From: Mycobacterium sp. MYCO198283 | Lineage (GTDB): Bacteria; Actinomycetota; Actinomycetes; Mycobacteriales; Mycobacteriaceae | Direction: 5' to 3' | Assembly (NCBI RefSeq): GCF_021213805.1 | Contig: NZ_JAJQJI010000007.1 | Location: 62,001-126,000, forward strand | Length of the DNA: 64,000 nucleotides | In this document: in pieces, positions 42,125 to 51,542 of the stretch | Layout of the letters: every line of letters begins with the position of its first letter | How positions within the stretch are numbered: the stretch's first letter is position 1 | Notes under the pieces: generated by a model | Told to the model about the DNA's origin: nothing | The model's database searches: none | The model's input: the letters and a program-made list of their open reading frames with translations, nothing else | Position numbers and translations under genes: made by a program

Positions 42125-43164
42125 TCGCCGCCGCCGGGTTGCCCGATCTCGATCATCGCGGTGACGCTGCGGCGGGCCCGCGTGGCGGTCTCGGGGTCGA
42201 CGTGCACCTCGTCGGCGCCTTCGACCAGGCACCGCAGCAGCGCCGCGGGCGTGATCATCTTCATGTACCGGCACGACGCGCGGTCGTTGACCGCCCGGAA
42301 GTCGATGTCCGGCGCGGCGCGGCGCAGCTGGTGCAGCATCCCGATCTCCGTGGCGACCAGCACCTCGCGGGCGCTGCTTCGCCGGGCCGCGTCGAGCATG
42401 CCGCCGGTCGACAGGATCTTGACCCGGTCGGCCGGGACCGCGCCCTCGCCGGCGAGGTAGAGCGCCGAGGTGGCGCAACCGCACTCGGGGTGGACGAACA
42501 GCTCGGCGTCGGGATGGTTGCGGGCCTGCTGTGCCAGCTCGTCGCCGTTGATCCCGGCGTGGACGTGGCACTCGCCGGCCCAGATGTGCAGGTTCTCGCG
42601 GCCGGTGACGCGGCGGACGTGGGCGCCGAGGAACTGGTCGGGGCAGAACAGCACGTCGCGGTCGGCGGGGATGGACGCCACGACGTCGACGGCGTTGGAC
42701 GAGGTGCAGCAGATGTCGGTCTCGGCCTTGACCGCCGCGGTGGTGTTCACATAGGACACCACGACCGCGTCCGGGTACTCGGCCTTCCAGGCGCGCAGCT
42801 CGTCGGCGGTGATCGAGTCGGCCAGCGAGCAGCCGGCCCGCTGGTCGGGGATCAGCACGGTCTTGTCCGGGCTGAGGATCTTCGCCGTCTCGGCCATGAA
42901 GTGGACCCCGCAGAACACGATGGTGTCCTCCGGCGCGTCGGCGGCGATCCGCGACAGCGCCAGTGAGTCCCCCACGTGGTCGGCGACGTCCTGGATCGCC
43001 GGCACCTGGTAGTTGTGCGCGAGCAGCGTGGCGCCGCGCAGCGTCGCGAGCCGCCGCACCTCCGCGGCCCACGCCTCGTCGGCGACGACGCCGCCGTAGC
43101 CGTCGGGCCCGTCGGTGATGGCGGTCGGTTGGGTGGGCGTGTGGACCTGGTCGAGAATCGTCAT
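42121..43164 (-). CDS. nadA: Quinolinate synthase A
   Basis: It condenses iminoaspartate and dihydroxyacetone phosphate to quinolinate with a [4Fe-4S] cluster. It has 347 residues. The three conserved cluster Cys are recognisable in [14 protein letters not shown] (about 127), [12 protein letters not shown] (about 215-218) and [13 protein letters not shown] (about 305). [20 protein letters not shown] and [14 protein letters not shown] are the substrate-binding boxes. A GGAG ribosome site lies before ATG 43164, so unlike divergent nrtR this message has a short leader. The NrtR palindrome at 43190-43212 covers its promoter region. Confidence 0.95.
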   Translation of the reverse strand: MTILDQVHTPTQPTAITDGPDGYGGVVADEAWAAEVRRLATLRGATLLAHNYQVPAIQDVADHVGDSLALSRIAADAPEDTIVFCGVHFMAETAKILSPDKTVLIPDQRAGCSLADSITADELRAWKAEYPDAVVVSYVNTTAAVKAETDICCTSSNAVDVVASIPADRDVLFCPDQFLGAHVRRVTGRENLHIWAGECHVHAGINGDELAQQARNHPDAELFVHPECGCATSALYLAGEGAVPADRVKILSTGGMLDAARRSSAREVLVATEIGMLHQLRRAAPDIDFRAVNDRASCRYMKMITPAALLRCLVEGADEVHVDPETATRARRSVTAMIEIGQPGGGE

Positions 43165-43189
43165 CGCCGGGCTCCTGTCGTCGTGCCGA

Positions 43190-43212
43190 GTTTTCGACTT
43201 ATAATCGAAAAC
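43190..43212. promoter_or_regulatory. NrtR operator: perfect 8-bp inverted repeat enclosing TATAAT
   Basis: GTTTTCGA (43190-43197) and TCGAAAAC (43205-43212) are perfect inverted repeats around a 7-base AT-rich spacer. On the plus strand the spacer and first arm base make TATAAT (43200-43205), a consensus -10 ending 7 bases before the nrtR GTG at 43213. On the minus strand it gives TATAAG for nadA. A repressor bound here would block both promoters. Inferred from sequence and from known NrtR autoregulation. Confidence 0.85.
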
Positions 43213-43902
43213 GTGTCCCATCGTAGCACTGAGCACGAGGTGCTCGCCGTCGTGTTCCAGGTGCGCGAACTCGACACCCGCCCGCAGCTCTGCGTGCTGC
43301 TCTGGCAACGCGGTCAGGACCCGCAACGCGGCGCGTGGGCGCTGCCGGGTGGGCGGCTGCGCGCCGACGAGGACATGACGAGCTCGGTGCGGCGGCAACT
43401 CGCCGAGAAGGTGGACCTGCGGGAGGTCGCCCACCTGGAGCAGCTCGCGGTGTTCTCCGACCCCGCGCGGGTGCCCGGTCCCCGCACCATCGCCTCCACG
43501 TTCCTCGGCCTGGTGCCCTCCCCCGCCGCCCCCGAGCTGCCGCCCGATACCCGCTGGCACCCGGTGGCCGACCTGCCGCCGATGGCGTTCGACCACGGCC
43601 CGATGGTGGACCACGCCCGCGCGCGCCTGGCCGCCAAGCTCTCCTACACCAACATCGCCTTCGCGCTCGCGCCCACGCAGTTCGCGCTGTCGACGCTGCG
43701 CGACGTCTACAGCGCCGCCCTGGGCTACCAGGTGGACGCCACCAACCTGCAGCGGGTACTCGCCCGCCGCGGGGTGATCACCCGGACCGGCACCACCGCG
43801 CAATCCGGCCGCAGCGGCGGGCGGCCCGCGTCGCTCTACCGGTTCACGGCCGCCCGGCTGATCGTGACCGACGAGTTCGCGGCGCTGCGACCGCCCGGCT
43901 GA
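43213..43902 (+). CDS. nrtR: NrtR, Nudix-related transcriptional repressor of NAD synthesis
   Basis: A 229-residue regulator. The N-terminal Nudix-like domain (about 8-140) binds ADP-ribose but is usually inactive: [27 protein letters not shown] has the Nudix box shape (quoted as AWALPGGRL and RRQLAEKV), yet lacks the full REXXEE acid set. The C-terminal winged-helix domain (about 150-225) has [23 protein letters not shown] and GRPASLYRF. It corresponds to Rv1593c. It starts at GTG 43213, the base after the operator palindrome, so its mRNA is probably leaderless and self-repressed. Known: NrtR family members sense NAD breakdown products and repress nad genes. Confidence 0.9.
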   Translation: MSHRSTEHEVLAVVFQVRELDTRPQLCVLLWQRGQDPQRGAWALPGGRLRADEDMTSSVRRQLAEKVDLREVAHLEQLAVFSDPARVPGPRTIASTFLGLVPSPAAPELPPDTRWHPVADLPPMAFDHGPMVDHARARLAAKLSYTNIAFALAPTQFALSTLRDVYSAALGYQVDATNLQRVLARRGVITRTGTTAQSGRSGGRPASLYRFTAARLIVTDEFAALRPPG

Positions 43903-43914
43903 GGCATGTCGACT

Positions 43915-43935
43915 GGCTTCTTAACGGCTTCTTAA
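43915..43935 (+). repeat. Direct repeat GGCTTCTTAA x2, one helical turn apart
   Basis: GGCTTCTTAA occurs at 43915-43924 and 43926-43935, an 11-base period, in the 66-base gap before the lipase gene. Tandem half-sites at one DNA turn are typical of activator or sigma-factor contact sites. This is a suggestion only; no regulator is identified. Confidence 0.45.
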
Positions 43936-43968
43936 GTAAGAATGCCGGAGGCCATGTGAAGGAGTGGG

Positions 43969-45303
43969 ATGGACGCAGCAGTGCTGGCGGAAGCGAACGA
44001 ACCCGAGTGGATCGGCGCCGTCCCTCACGAGGACGTGCGCCGTCGCCGGCCGATCCTGCCGGAGAAAGACCCGTTCTACGCCCCGCCCGTCGGGTTCGAG
44101 CACGCCCGCCCCGGCACCGTGCTCCGGTCCCGCAGCGTCGACCTGGCCTTCCTCGGGCTCATCCCGCAGCGGTTTCGCGCCACGCAGCTGCTGTACCGGA
44201 CGACCGATCTGAACGGCGAGCCGGAGGCGAACGTCACGACCGTGCTGGTGCCGGCGCAGCGCAGCCCGCAGCGGCCGTGCCCGGTGCTGTCCTACCAGTG
44301 CGCCATCGACGCCGTCAGCTCCCGCTGTTTCCCGTCCTATGCCCTGCAGCGCGGCGCGCACGCGCTGGGCGCCCTGGCGCAATTCGAGTTCCTGCTCATC
44401 GCCGCGGCGCTGGCCGAGGGCTGGGCGGTGTCGGTGCCCGACCACGAGGGGCTGCGCGGCCTGTGGGGCACGCCCGCCGAACCGGGCTACCGGATCCTCG
44501 ACGGGCTGCGAGCGGCACTGAACTGCGATCGGCTGAACCTCTCCCGCGAGGCGCCGATCGGGCTGTGGGGTTACAGCGGCGGCGGGCTCGCCAGCGCCTG
44601 GGCGGCCGAGGTGTACGACGAGTACGCGCCGGAGCTCAACATCGTCGGCGCGGTGCTCGGGTCGCCGGTGGGCGACCTCGGGCACGCCTTCACCCGACTC
44701 AACGGCTCGATCTTCTCCGGACTCCCGGCGATGGTGGTGTCCGCGCTGACCACCGTCTACCCCGAGCTCGACAAGGTCATCAAGGAGTACGCGACCGAGG
44801 ACGGCCGGGCGCTGCTCGATTCGCTCAAGCGGATGACGACCGTGCCCGCCGTCGTGCGGATGGTCAACCGCGACATGGACAGCTACGTCAACCTGCCACT
44901 CGACGAGATCCTCGAGCTCCCCGCGATCCGGCAGGTGTTCGACAAGATCCGGCTGGGCACCGCGGCGCCGTCGGTGCCGGTGCTGCTGGTGCAGGCCGTG
45001 CACGACAAGATCGTCGGCGTCGACGACATCGACACCCTCGCCGACGTCTACAGCGCCGGCGGCTCGAACGTCACCTACCACCGCGACATGTTCAGCGAGC
45101 ACATGCTGCTGCATCCGATGTCGGCGCCGATGGCGCTGCGCTGGCTCACCGACCGGTTCGCCGACCGGCCGCTGACCGACCACCTCATCCGCACCAAGTG
45201 GCCCACCCTGCTCAACCCCGTGACCTACCGGGGCATGGCGCGGCTAGTGCGGATCGCCGCGAAGGTCGCCACCGGGCGTCGGGTCGAGCGCCGGCCCCTC
45301 TAG
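43969..45303 (+). CDS. Secretory lipase-family protein (Rv1592c-like)
   Basis: A 444-residue alpha/beta hydrolase of the LIP (secretory lipase) family. The nucleophile Ser is in [18 protein letters not shown] (about 204), within the GYSGG elbow. A typical oxyanion segment LSYQCAIDA (about 105) and [10 protein letters not shown] (about 155) precede it. The acid and His are likely Asp in [13 protein letters not shown] (about 345) and His in [12 protein letters not shown] (about 380). No clear signal peptide is seen at the N-terminus, so location is uncertain. The M. tuberculosis relative Rv1592c has nearly the same length and neighbours. AAGGAG before ATG 43969 is a good ribosome site. Its 3' end overlaps the convergent DUF2567 gene by 60 bases. 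Confidence 0.85.
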   Translation: MDAAVLAEANEPEWIGAVPHEDVRRRRPILPEKDPFYAPPVGFEHARPGTVLRSRSVDLAFLGLIPQRFRATQLLYRTTDLNGEPEANVTTVLVPAQRSPQRPCPVLSYQCAIDAVSSRCFPSYALQRGAHALGALAQFEFLLIAAALAEGWAVSVPDHEGLRGLWGTPAEPGYRILDGLRAALNCDRLNLSREAPIGLWGYSGGGLASAWAAEVYDEYAPELNIVGAVLGSPVGDLGHAFTRLNGSIFSGLPAMVVSALTTVYPELDKVIKEYATEDGRALLDSLKRMTTVPAVVRMVNRDMDSYVNLPLDEILELPAIRQVFDKIRLGTAAPSVPVLLVQAVHDKIVGVDDIDTLADVYSAGGSNVTYHRDMFSEHMLLHPMSAPMALRWLTDRFADRPLTDHLIRTKWPTLLNPVTYRGMARLVRIAAKVATGRRVERRPL

Positions 45304-45912
45304 GACGGGCATCGGCGGCGCCGGGGGCTCCGGCGCGGGTTGGCCGCCGGCGACCCCGAGGTCGTCGCGGGCGGTGAGCGCGACGCACACCGCGAGCGTG
45401 AGTGCCGCGGCCAGCACCGGCAGGGCCGCCGTCACCAGCGCCTGCAGTGGTGCGGTGCCGAAGAACACCGCCGGCGCCTGGGTGAACTCGACGATCCGGT
45501 CGTCCGGGGACAGCGGCGCCGACGCGAGATCCGGTGCGCCGTACCGCAGCCGGACCAGTCCGGCGCCGACCGCGGCCGCCGCGCCGCTGGCCACCGCGGC
45601 GCCGACGGTGACGAACGCGACCATGCGCGGTCCGCGGTGGCGCCGCCACTGCCAGATAGCGACGGTCGCGACCACCGCGAGGCCGGTCAGCAGGCACACC
45701 AGCAGGGCCGCCGAGTCGAAGTAGTGCTCGGACTCCTCGCCGAGGAACACCATGACGCGGTCCCCGCGGGTGGTCAGGCCGTAGGCCCGGCGCAGCGGCG
45801 GCGCCAGCAGCGCCCACAGCGCGCCCAGCAGCACGCCGGCGACGGCCATGCCGCCCACGATCAGCGGCCACGGCGCCCGGTCCGCCAGCCGCCGGGTGTC
45901 CGCGCCGCTCAC
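45244..45912 (-). CDS. DUF2567 membrane protein (Rv1591-like)
   Basis: A 222-residue protein with four hydrophobic helices (about 15-38, 68-88, 98-122, 155-185) and a Pro-rich cytoplasmic tail. The loop between helices 1 and 2 holds [24 protein letters not shown], quoted here as [10 protein letters not shown] and GEESEHYFD, a well conserved part of the family. The function is unknown. GTG 45912 overlaps the bsaP stop by 4 bases, so bioB-bsaP-DUF2567 form one minus-strand operon. Position and length fit Rv1591. Confidence 0.8.
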   Translation of the reverse strand: MSGADTRRLADRAPWPLIVGGMAVAGVLLGALWALLAPPLRRAYGLTTRGDRVMVFLGEESEHYFDSAALLVCLLTGLAVVATVAIWQWRRHRGPRMVAFVTVGAAVASGAAAAVGAGLVRLRYGAPDLASAPLSPDDRIVEFTQAPAVFFGTAPLQALVTAALPVLAAALTLAVCVALTARDDLGVAGGQPAPEPPAPPMPVLEGPALDPTPGGDLRGDPH

Positions 45913-46148
45913 CGCCGCAGGTCCAGGTCGCGCGAGTCGACCAGGCCGTGGCGTGAGCACTTCGCCCACCAGCCGTCGGGCCGCACCTGCACGACCATCC
46001 GGCGGCCGCACTCGCCGCAGAACCGCGGCGGTTCCAAACCCAGCTGCGCGGTCGTCGGGACGACGCGGCCGCCCGCGGAGTCGACCGCCGCGCCGGTGTA
46101 GACGTTGTAGACACCGGCCCCGACGGGCGCCGGCAGGTGTTCGGCCAT
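45909..46148 (-). CDS. bsaP: Biotin synthase auxiliary protein BsaP
   Basis: A 79-residue protein equal in size to Rv1590. The C-terminal half has Cys pairs for metal or Fe-S binding: [20 protein letters not shown], then [12 protein letters not shown] (three Cys and one His, about 43-66). The N-terminal half has [11 protein letters not shown] and [13 protein letters not shown]. Known: in mycobacteria this small iron-sulfur protein is needed for biotin synthase activity. It follows bioB by 9 bases, the expected place. ATG 46148 is preferred over the GTG one codon earlier. Confidence 0.87.
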   Translation of the reverse strand: MAEHLPAPVGAGVYNVYTGAAVDSAGGRVVPTTAQLGLEPPRFCGECGRRMVVQVRPDGWWAKCSRHGLVDSRDLDLRR

Positions 46149-46157
46149 CACCCGTTT

Positions 46158-47165
46158 CTACAGGCTGGCGTTGAGCGCCTTGATCGGCATCTGGAGGTCG
46201 TCGAGCAGCTCCAGGTCCGCCTCGGCCGGGCGGCCCAGCGTGGTGAGGTAGTTGCCGACGATGACGGCGTTGATGCCGCCGAGGATGCCCTGCTTGGCGC
46301 CGAGGTCGCCGAGGGTGATCTCGCGCCCGCCGGCGAACCGCAGCATCGTGCGCGGCAGCGCCAGCCGGAACGCGGCGACCGCCCGCAGCGCGTCGGCGGC
46401 CGGCAGCACGTCGAGGTCGCCGAACGGCGTGCCCGGGCGCGGATTGAGGAAGTTCAGCGGCACCTCGTGCGGGTCGAGCGCGGCCAGGTCGGCGGCGAAC
46501 TCCGCGCGCTGCTCGAGGGTCTCCCCCATGCCGAGGATGCCGCCGCAGCACACCTCCATGCCGGCCTCGCGCACCATCTGCAGCGTGCCCCAGCGCTCCT
46601 CCCAGGTGTGGGTGGTCACGACGTGGGGGAAGAACGACCGCGCCGTCTCCAGGTTGTGGTTGTAGCGGTGCACGCCCATGGCGGCGAGCCGGTCGACCTG
46701 CTCCTGGCTGAGCATGCCCAGCGAGCAGGCGATCTGGATGTCGACCTCGTTGCGGATGGCCTCGATGCCGGCCGCCACCTGGGCGAGCAGCCGCTCGTCG
46801 GGGCCGCGCACCGCGGCGACGATGCAGAACTCGGTGGCGCCGGACTTCGCGGTCTGCTTGGCCGCCTCGACCAGGCTGGGGATGTCGAGCCACGCGCTGC
46901 GCACCGGCGAGGCGAACAGGCCGGACTGGCTGCAGAAATGGCAGTCCTCGGGGCAGCCGCCGGTCTTCAGGCTGATGATGCCTTCGACCTCGACCTCCGG
47001 GCCGCACCAGCGCATCCGCACCTCGTGGGCGAGCGCGAGCAGGTCCGCCAGCCGGTCGTCGGGCAGCTGCAGCACGGCCAGCACCTGCTCGGCGGTCAGG
47101 CCCTCGCCGCGCTCCAGCACCTGCTCGCGGGCTAGGCCCAAGACGTCCGTCGCAGCCTGCGTCAT
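46158..47165 (-). CDS. bioB: Biotin synthase
   Basis: A radical SAM enzyme that inserts sulfur into dethiobiotin. It has 335 residues. The SAM [4Fe-4S] motif is [14 protein letters not shown] (CxxxCxxC, about 69-76). The auxiliary cluster ligands are in IACSLGM and [14 protein letters not shown], and the Arg ligand is expected in [14 protein letters not shown] (about 275). [17 protein letters not shown] and [11 protein letters not shown] are family-typical. A GGAGGA ribosome site is present before ATG 47165. Its control region holds the TGAAC-N3-GTTCA box shared with bioQ. Confidence 0.96.
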   Translation of the reverse strand: MTQAATDVLGLAREQVLERGEGLTAEQVLAVLQLPDDRLADLLALAHEVRMRWCGPEVEVEGIISLKTGGCPEDCHFCSQSGLFASPVRSAWLDIPSLVEAAKQTAKSGATEFCIVAAVRGPDERLLAQVAAGIEAIRNEVDIQIACSLGMLSQEQVDRLAAMGVHRYNHNLETARSFFPHVVTTHTWEERWGTLQMVREAGMEVCCGGILGMGETLEQRAEFAADLAALDPHEVPLNFLNPRPGTPFGDLDVLPAADALRAVAAFRLALPRTMLRFAGGREITLGDLGAKQGILGGINAVIVGNYLTTLGRPAEADLELLDDLQMPIKALNASL

Positions 47166-47192
47166 AGGTGATCCTCCTCGGCGATACCGACC

Positions 47193-47205
47193 TGAACGGC
47201 GTTCA
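47193..47205. promoter_or_regulatory. BioQ-type operator TGAAC-N3-GTTCA
   Basis: TGAAC (47193-47197) and GTTCA (47201-47205) form a 13-base palindrome between bioB and bioQ. It matches the half-site and 3-base spacer I recall for actinobacterial BioQ sites. It lies 10 bases upstream of the TAGGGT -10 of bioQ, the -35 area, and in the bioB promoter on the other strand. Confidence 0.78.
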
Positions 47206-47215
47206 AGTCCGCCGC

Positions 47216-47221
47216 TAGGGT
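47216..47221 (+). promoter_or_regulatory. -10 hexamer TAGGGT, leaderless promoter of bioQ
   Basis: TAGGGT ends 6 bases before GTG 47228. This supports GTG as the true start and a leaderless message. Confidence 0.55.
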
Positions 47222-47227
47222 AGCCGG

Positions 47228-47845
47228 GTGCAGTTGCACCGCCGCGACGTGGTCGACGCCGCCACCCGCATCCTGGACGCCCACGGCATCGCCGACCTCA
47301 CGATGCGCCGCCTCGCGCGCGACCTCGACGTCACCCCCGGCGCGCTGTACTGGCACTTCGCGAACAAACAGCAGCTGCTCGGCGCGGTGTCGGACCGGGT
47401 GCTCGCTGCCGCGCTCGCCGCACCGGAGCCGGCCGACTGGAGCGACCGGCTGCGCAGCCGCTGCGCACGGCTGCGCGACGCGCTGCTGTCGCACACCGAC
47501 GGCGCCGAACTGGTGTCCGCGACCTTCGCCGCGGGCCACTGCGCGGCGATGCGGACGATCGTCGCCGGGCTGGTCGACGACATCACCGAGGCCGGCCTCG
47601 CCGCACCCCACGCGGCGCGGGCGGCCCGCACCGTCACCCACTACGTGCTCGGGTTCACCGGCGACGAGCAGTCCCGGCTGCAGTGGGACGCGGCCGGCGC
47701 GGCCCTCGAGCCGGCGGCCGGGGTGGCCGTCGGGACGGCCGACGCGGCGTTCGGGTTCGGCCTGCGGATCCTCGTCGACGGGATCAGGGCGCAACGAGCC
47801 AGTGCTCCACCCGCTGGTTCCCGTTCCAGTGCCGCAGCCCCGTGA
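47228..47845 (+). CDS. bioQ: TetR-family regulator, likely BioQ
   Basis: A 205-residue regulator. The N-terminal helix-turn-helix is clear: [44 protein letters not shown], quoted in parts: [13 protein letters not shown] and [14 protein letters not shown] (about 22-50). The C-terminal ligand domain is mostly helical with [13 protein letters not shown]. It is divergent from bioB with a TGAAC-N3-GTTCA palindrome between them, the arrangement described for the biotin repressor BioQ in mycobacteria. BirA is not a repressor in these bacteria, so BioQ would be the main control. Its 3' end overlaps the convergent 2'-5' RNA ligase-like gene by 62 bases. Confidence 0.82.
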   Translation: MQLHRRDVVDAATRILDAHGIADLTMRRLARDLDVTPGALYWHFANKQQLLGAVSDRVLAAALAAPEPADWSDRLRSRCARLRDALLSHTDGAELVSATFAAGHCAAMRTIVAGLVDDITEAGLAAPHAARAARTVTHYVLGFTGDEQSRLQWDAAGAALEPAAGVAVGTADAAFGFGLRILVDGIRAQRASAPPAGSRSSAAAP

Positions 47846-48311
47846 ACTGACCGGCCAGCTCGGTCCGGCGCGCGATCAGCGGCGCGACCTGCGCCAGCTG
47901 CGCCGGCTCCACGCGGCGGGCCAGCGTGAGATGCGGCGTCCACCGCCCCGGCTCGGCGTGGTCGAGCAGCCCGTCGGGCGCGTGCGGCCGGCAGCACCGG
48001 TTCACCGCGGCGTGGAAGGCCAGCAGCTGCGGCGACGGGACCACCAGGTTCGCGACGGTGAACCGGGACGTCCCGAACAGCAGCGGCGCGCCGACGACAC
48101 ACGGCAGCGGCAGCAGGTCGAACACCTCGCTCAGCGCCGCGTCGACGCCCGCGCCGAACGAGCTCGCGACCGTCACGGTGACGTGCGGCCGGTTGCTCTC
48201 CGAGCGCACGCTCAGCTGGCTGGGCAGCCCGGCCTCGGCGAGCAGCCGCCAGTCCCGCCACAGCTGCGCCTCGATGTCCGCGTCGGGGATCAGCTCGATC
48301 GAGTGCACCAT
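47784..48311 (-). CDS. 2'-5' RNA ligase / 2H phosphoesterase family protein
   Basis: A 175-residue protein with the two HxT/S motifs of the 2H phosphoesterase superfamily: NRPHVTVTVAS (about 41-50) and RWTPHLTLARRV (about 122-132). The two-lobed beta fold is suggested by SIELIPDAD at the start and RVEHWLVAP at the end. Members cleave 2'-3' cyclic phosphates or ligate RNA; the substrate here is unknown. The start ATG 48311 shares one base with the bioD stop (TGATG), so it is translated with the bio operon, although no known step of biotin synthesis needs such an enzyme. Confidence 0.83.
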   Translation of the reverse strand: MVHSIELIPDADIEAQLWRDWRLLAEAGLPSQLSVRSESNRPHVTVTVASSFGAGVDAALSEVFDLLPLPCVVGAPLLFGTSRFTVANLVVPSPQLLAFHAAVNRCCRPHAPDGLLDHAEPGRWTPHLTLARRVEPAQLAQVAPLIARRTELAGQFTGLRHWNGNQRVEHWLVAP

Positions 48312-48991
48312 CAACGCACCAGCGTGCCGAGCCAATCACCGTCGACCACGTCGTCGCACAGCGCCGCGAAGGACCCGGCGTCTGATGCTCCGGCGCCGGC
48401 GGGCAGCACCGCCCGCACCGGCGCCAGCGCGGCCAGCTCGTCGCGGTTGGTCAGCTCGGCGGGGCCGGGAACGGCGGGCCACGAGCCGATGACCAACCCG
48501 GCGCAGGCGAGCCCGGCGCCGTCGAGCGCCTCGAGCGTCAGCGTCGTGTGGTTGAGCGTGCCCAGGCCGGCCGCCGCCACCACCAGCACGGCCGCCCCGG
48601 TGGCTGCGGCCAGGTCCCGCAGCGTGCCGCCGCCCGCGCTCAGCGTGACGAGCAGCCCGCCCGCACCCTCGACGAGCGTCAGCCGGCCCGGCCGGTCGAC
48701 CGCGGCGACGAAGTCGACGAGCTCGGCGTCGGTGGGCAGTCGGGCACCCACGCGCTGTGCGGCGGCCTTCGGCGCGAGCGGCTCGGGGTAGCGCGCCAGC
48801 CCGTGCAGCGCCGTGATCCCGGCCAGCCTGCCGACCTCGGCGAGATCGTCGTCGCCGTCGGCGGTCCCGGTCTGCAGCGGCTTGCACACGGCGACGTCGA
48901 GCCCGGCGCGCGCGGCCCGGCAGGCCAGCGCGGCGGTCGCGACCGTCTTCCCGACGCCGGTGCCGGTGCCGGTGACCACCAGGACCGTCAT
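48311..48991 (-). CDS. bioD: Dethiobiotin synthetase
   Basis: It closes the ureido ring of DAPA with CO2 and ATP. It has 226 residues, a P-loop enzyme: [19 protein letters not shown] (about 4-22), [14 protein letters not shown] with the catalytic Lys (about 37), [12 protein letters not shown] (about 103-113) and the base-binding [10 protein letters not shown]. It overlaps bioF by 4 bases and the following RNA-ligase-like gene by one base. Confidence 0.95.
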   Translation of the reverse strand: MTVLVVTGTGTGVGKTVATAALACRAARAGLDVAVCKPLQTGTADGDDDLAEVGRLAGITALHGLARYPEPLAPKAAAQRVGARLPTDAELVDFVAAVDRPGRLTLVEGAGGLLVTLSAGGGTLRDLAAATGAAVLVVAAAGLGTLNHTTLTLEALDGAGLACAGLVIGSWPAVPGPAELTNRDELAALAPVRAVLPAGAGASDAGSFAALCDDVVDGDWLGTLVR

Positions 48992-50148
48992 CGCGGGGCG
49001 GTCGCCAGCACGTCGCCCAGCACCTGCGCGGCCAGGGTGAGCTCCTCGCCGGTGAGGGAGGCGCGGGCCGTGAGCCGCAGCCGCGACGTGCCGGGCGGCA
49101 CGGTGGGTGGCCGGAAGCAGCCGACCCGCAGCCCGCGGTCGAGGCAGGCCGTCGCCGCCGCCAGCGCCACCTCGGGCTCACCGAGGATCACCGACACGAC
49201 CGCCGACTCCGGCCGTGCGGTCACCCCGCAGGCGCCGGCGAGCCGGGCGGCGTGGTCGAGCACCGCGGCGGCCCGCCACGGCTCGGCGCGCAGCACCCGC
49301 AGCCCCGCCTGCGCCGCACCGAGCGCCGCGGGCGCCAGCCCGGTGTCGAAGATGAAGGACCGGGCGGCGTCGATCAGGTGGTCGCGCACCGCGGTCGGAC
49401 CCAGCACCACCCCGCCCTGGCTGCCGAGCGACTTCGACAGCGTCGCCGTCACCACCACGTCCGGCTCGCCGGCCAGGCCGGTCTCGTGCACCAGCCCGCG
49501 GCCGCCGTCGCCGCGCACCCCGAGGCCGTGCGCCTCGTCGACGACCAGCAGGGCGCGGTGGCGGCGGCAGACGTCGTGCAGCGCGCGCAGCGGCGCGAGC
49601 GCCCCGTCGGTGGAGAACACCGAGTCGGTGACGACGACGGCGCGCTCCTCGCTGCGGGCAGCCAGCACGGCCGCGACGGCCGCCACGTCGTTGTGCGGTG
49701 TCACCGCCACACGCGCGCGCGACAGCCGGCAGCCGTCGACGATCGAGGCGTGCGTGTAGGCGTCGGACACCAGCAGCGATCCGGGTCCCGACAGCGCGGC
49801 CACCGCCCCGAGGTTCGCGGTGTAGCCCGACGAGAACACCAACGCCGACTCGGCGCCCATGAAGTCGGCGAGCTCGGCCTCGAACGCCTCGTGCAGCTCG
49901 GTGTTACCGGTCACCAGCCGGGAGCCCGTCGCACCCGCACCCCAGGTACGCAGCGCCGCCACGCCGCCGTCGATGACGTCGGAGTGCGCCGAGAGCCCGA
50001 GGTAGTCGTTGCTCGCCAGGTCGAGCTCGACGGCCACCGGCGGCCGCACCCGCAGCGCGCGGCGCAGGCCCGCGGCGCGGCGGCGGGCTTCGACGTCGTC
50101 GAGCCACGCCAGCGCGTCGGCGGCGCGGACGGTATCGGTGTCGGACAT
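48988..50148 (-). CDS. bioF: 8-amino-7-oxononanoate synthase
   Basis: A PLP enzyme condensing alanine with a pimeloyl thioester. It has 386 residues, alpha-oxoamine synthase family. [14 protein letters not shown] (about 42-55), [50 protein letters not shown] (PLP Asp and His), and the PLP Lys in [18 protein letters not shown] (about 230) are all in place. ATG 50148 is preceded by the bioA stop at 50154-50156, five bases away; GTG or ATG options slightly upstream would overlap bioA. Confidence 0.95.
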   Translation of the reverse strand: MSDTDTVRAADALAWLDDVEARRRAAGLRRALRVRPPVAVELDLASNDYLGLSAHSDVIDGGVAALRTWGAGATGSRLVTGNTELHEAFEAELADFMGAESALVFSSGYTANLGAVAALSGPGSLLVSDAYTHASIVDGCRLSRARVAVTPHNDVAAVAAVLAARSEERAVVVTDSVFSTDGALAPLRALHDVCRRHRALLVVDEAHGLGVRGDGGRGLVHETGLAGEPDVVVTATLSKSLGSQGGVVLGPTAVRDHLIDAARSFIFDTGLAPAALGAAQAGLRVLRAEPWRAAAVLDHAARLAGACGVTARPESAVVSVILGEPEVALAAATACLDRGLRVGCFRPPTVPPGTSRLRLTARASLTGEELTLAAQVLGDVLATAPR

Positions 50149-50153
50149 CGTCG

Positions 50154-51437
50154 TCAGCCTACGAGCCGCGCCACCTCGACCATGGCCGAGGTGATGGTGT
50201 CGACCTGCTCGGCCGTGCAGACATACGGCGGCATGACGTAGATCAGGTTGCGGAAGGGGCGCAGCCACACCCCGTGGTCGAGCGCCGCCGGGGTCGCCAC
50301 CGCCAGGTCGACCGGTCGCGTCAGCTCGATGACCCCGATCGCGCCGAGCACCCGCACGTCGGCGACGCCGGGCAGCGCGCGCGCCGCCGCCAGCCCCGAG
50401 CGCAGCTGCGCCTCGATCCCGCTCACCGCCGCGCGCCAGTCCTGGCTGAGCAGCAACTCGACCGATGCCACCGACACCGCGCACGCCAGCGCATTGGCCA
50501 TGAAGGTCGGCCCGTGCATCAGCGCGCCCGGCTCGCCGGCGCTGATGACCGCGGCGACCTCGGCGGTGCACAGCGTCGCCGCCAGCGTCAGGTAGCCGCC
50601 GGTGAGCGCCTTGCCGACGCACATGATGTCGGGCGTCACACCGGCGTGGTCGGCGGCGAAGAGCTCACCGGTGCGGCCGAAGCCGGTGGCGATCTCGTCG
50701 AAGATCAGCAGCGCGCCGTACCGGTCGCACAGGGCGCGCAGGTCGGTGAGGTATCGCGGGTCGTGGAAGCGCATGCCGCCCGCGCCCTGCACCACCGGCT
50801 CGACGATCACCGCCGCCACCTCGTCGGCGTGCGCGGCGAGCAGCCGCTCGAATTCGGCGACGTAGGCGGCGTCGTACGCGGCGGGGACCGCCGGCGCGAA
50901 CAGCTGCCGGGCCAGCACGTCGGTCCACAGCGCGTGCATGCCGCCGTCGGGGTCGCACACGCTCATCGGGGTGAAGGTGTCGCCGTGGTACCCGCCGCGC
51001 CACGTCAGCAGCCGGTGCCGCCCGGGCCGCCCGCGGCTGCGCTGGTACTGCAGCGCCATCTTGACCGCCACCTCCACCGACACCGACCCGGAGTCGCTGA
51101 AGAACACGCTGTCGAGGCCGGCGGGGGTGATCTCCACGAGCAGCTGCGCCAGCCGGGCGGCCGGCTCGTGGGTGAGCCCACCGAACATCACGTGGTTGAG
51201 CACGCCGAGCTGTCGTGTGATCGCCGCGTCCAGGACGGGGTGGCCGTGGCCGTGCACCGCCGTCCACCACGACGCCATCGCGTCGAGCACCTCGACACGC
51301 CTGCCGTCGTGCACCACCGTGAGGTACGGACCGGCGGCGCCGACCGCGACGACCGCGTCGGCGCCGACGGTGCTGTAGGGATGCCAGATGTGCGCCGCGT
51401 CGACCGCACGGATCTCCTCCGGGGTCAGCGCTGGCAC
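50154..51437 (-). CDS. bioA: Adenosylmethionine-8-amino-7-oxononanoate aminotransferase
   Basis: A PLP enzyme using SAM as amino donor to make DAPA. It has 427 residues, class III aminotransferase. It has the BioA signatures [10 protein letters not shown] (about 17), [64 protein letters not shown] (PLP Asp, about 250) and the PLP Lys in [16 protein letters not shown] (about 278). GTG 51437 starts it, with TAGGCT 8 bases upstream. It is the first gene of the bioA-bioF-bioD operon. Confidence 0.95.
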   Translation of the reverse strand: MPALTPEEIRAVDAAHIWHPYSTVGADAVVAVGAAGPYLTVVHDGRRVEVLDAMASWWTAVHGHGHPVLDAAITRQLGVLNHVMFGGLTHEPAARLAQLLVEITPAGLDSVFFSDSGSVSVEVAVKMALQYQRSRGRPGRHRLLTWRGGYHGDTFTPMSVCDPDGGMHALWTDVLARQLFAPAVPAAYDAAYVAEFERLLAAHADEVAAVIVEPVVQGAGGMRFHDPRYLTDLRALCDRYGALLIFDEIATGFGRTGELFAADHAGVTPDIMCVGKALTGGYLTLAATLCTAEVAAVISAGEPGALMHGPTFMANALACAVSVASVELLLSQDWRAAVSGIEAQLRSGLAAARALPGVADVRVLGAIGVIELTRPVDLAVATPAALDHGVWLRPFRNLIYVMPPYVCTAEQVDTITSAMVEVARLVG

Positions 51438-51445
51438 GGAAAGCG

Positions 51446-51451
51446 AGCCTA
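51446..51451 (-). promoter_or_regulatory. -10 hexamer TAGGCT before bioA
   Basis: On the minus strand TAGGCT ends 8 bases before GTG 51437. A leaderless or one-base-leader transcript is predicted. Only a lone TGAAC half-site (51516-51520) is seen upstream. Confidence 0.45.
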
Positions 51452-51542
51452 ACGCAGCACCCGCGACTCCTTTGCGCTGCTGGGAAACCGTCCCGCCGAG
51501 CGGGCGGCCATTCGGTGAACCTGAAGTAGATTGTTGGCGATC

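Noticed and set aside
51511..51525. Possible BioQ box upstream of bioA
   Set aside because: Only one TGAAC half-site is present; the opposite half at the 3-base spacing does not match GTTCA.
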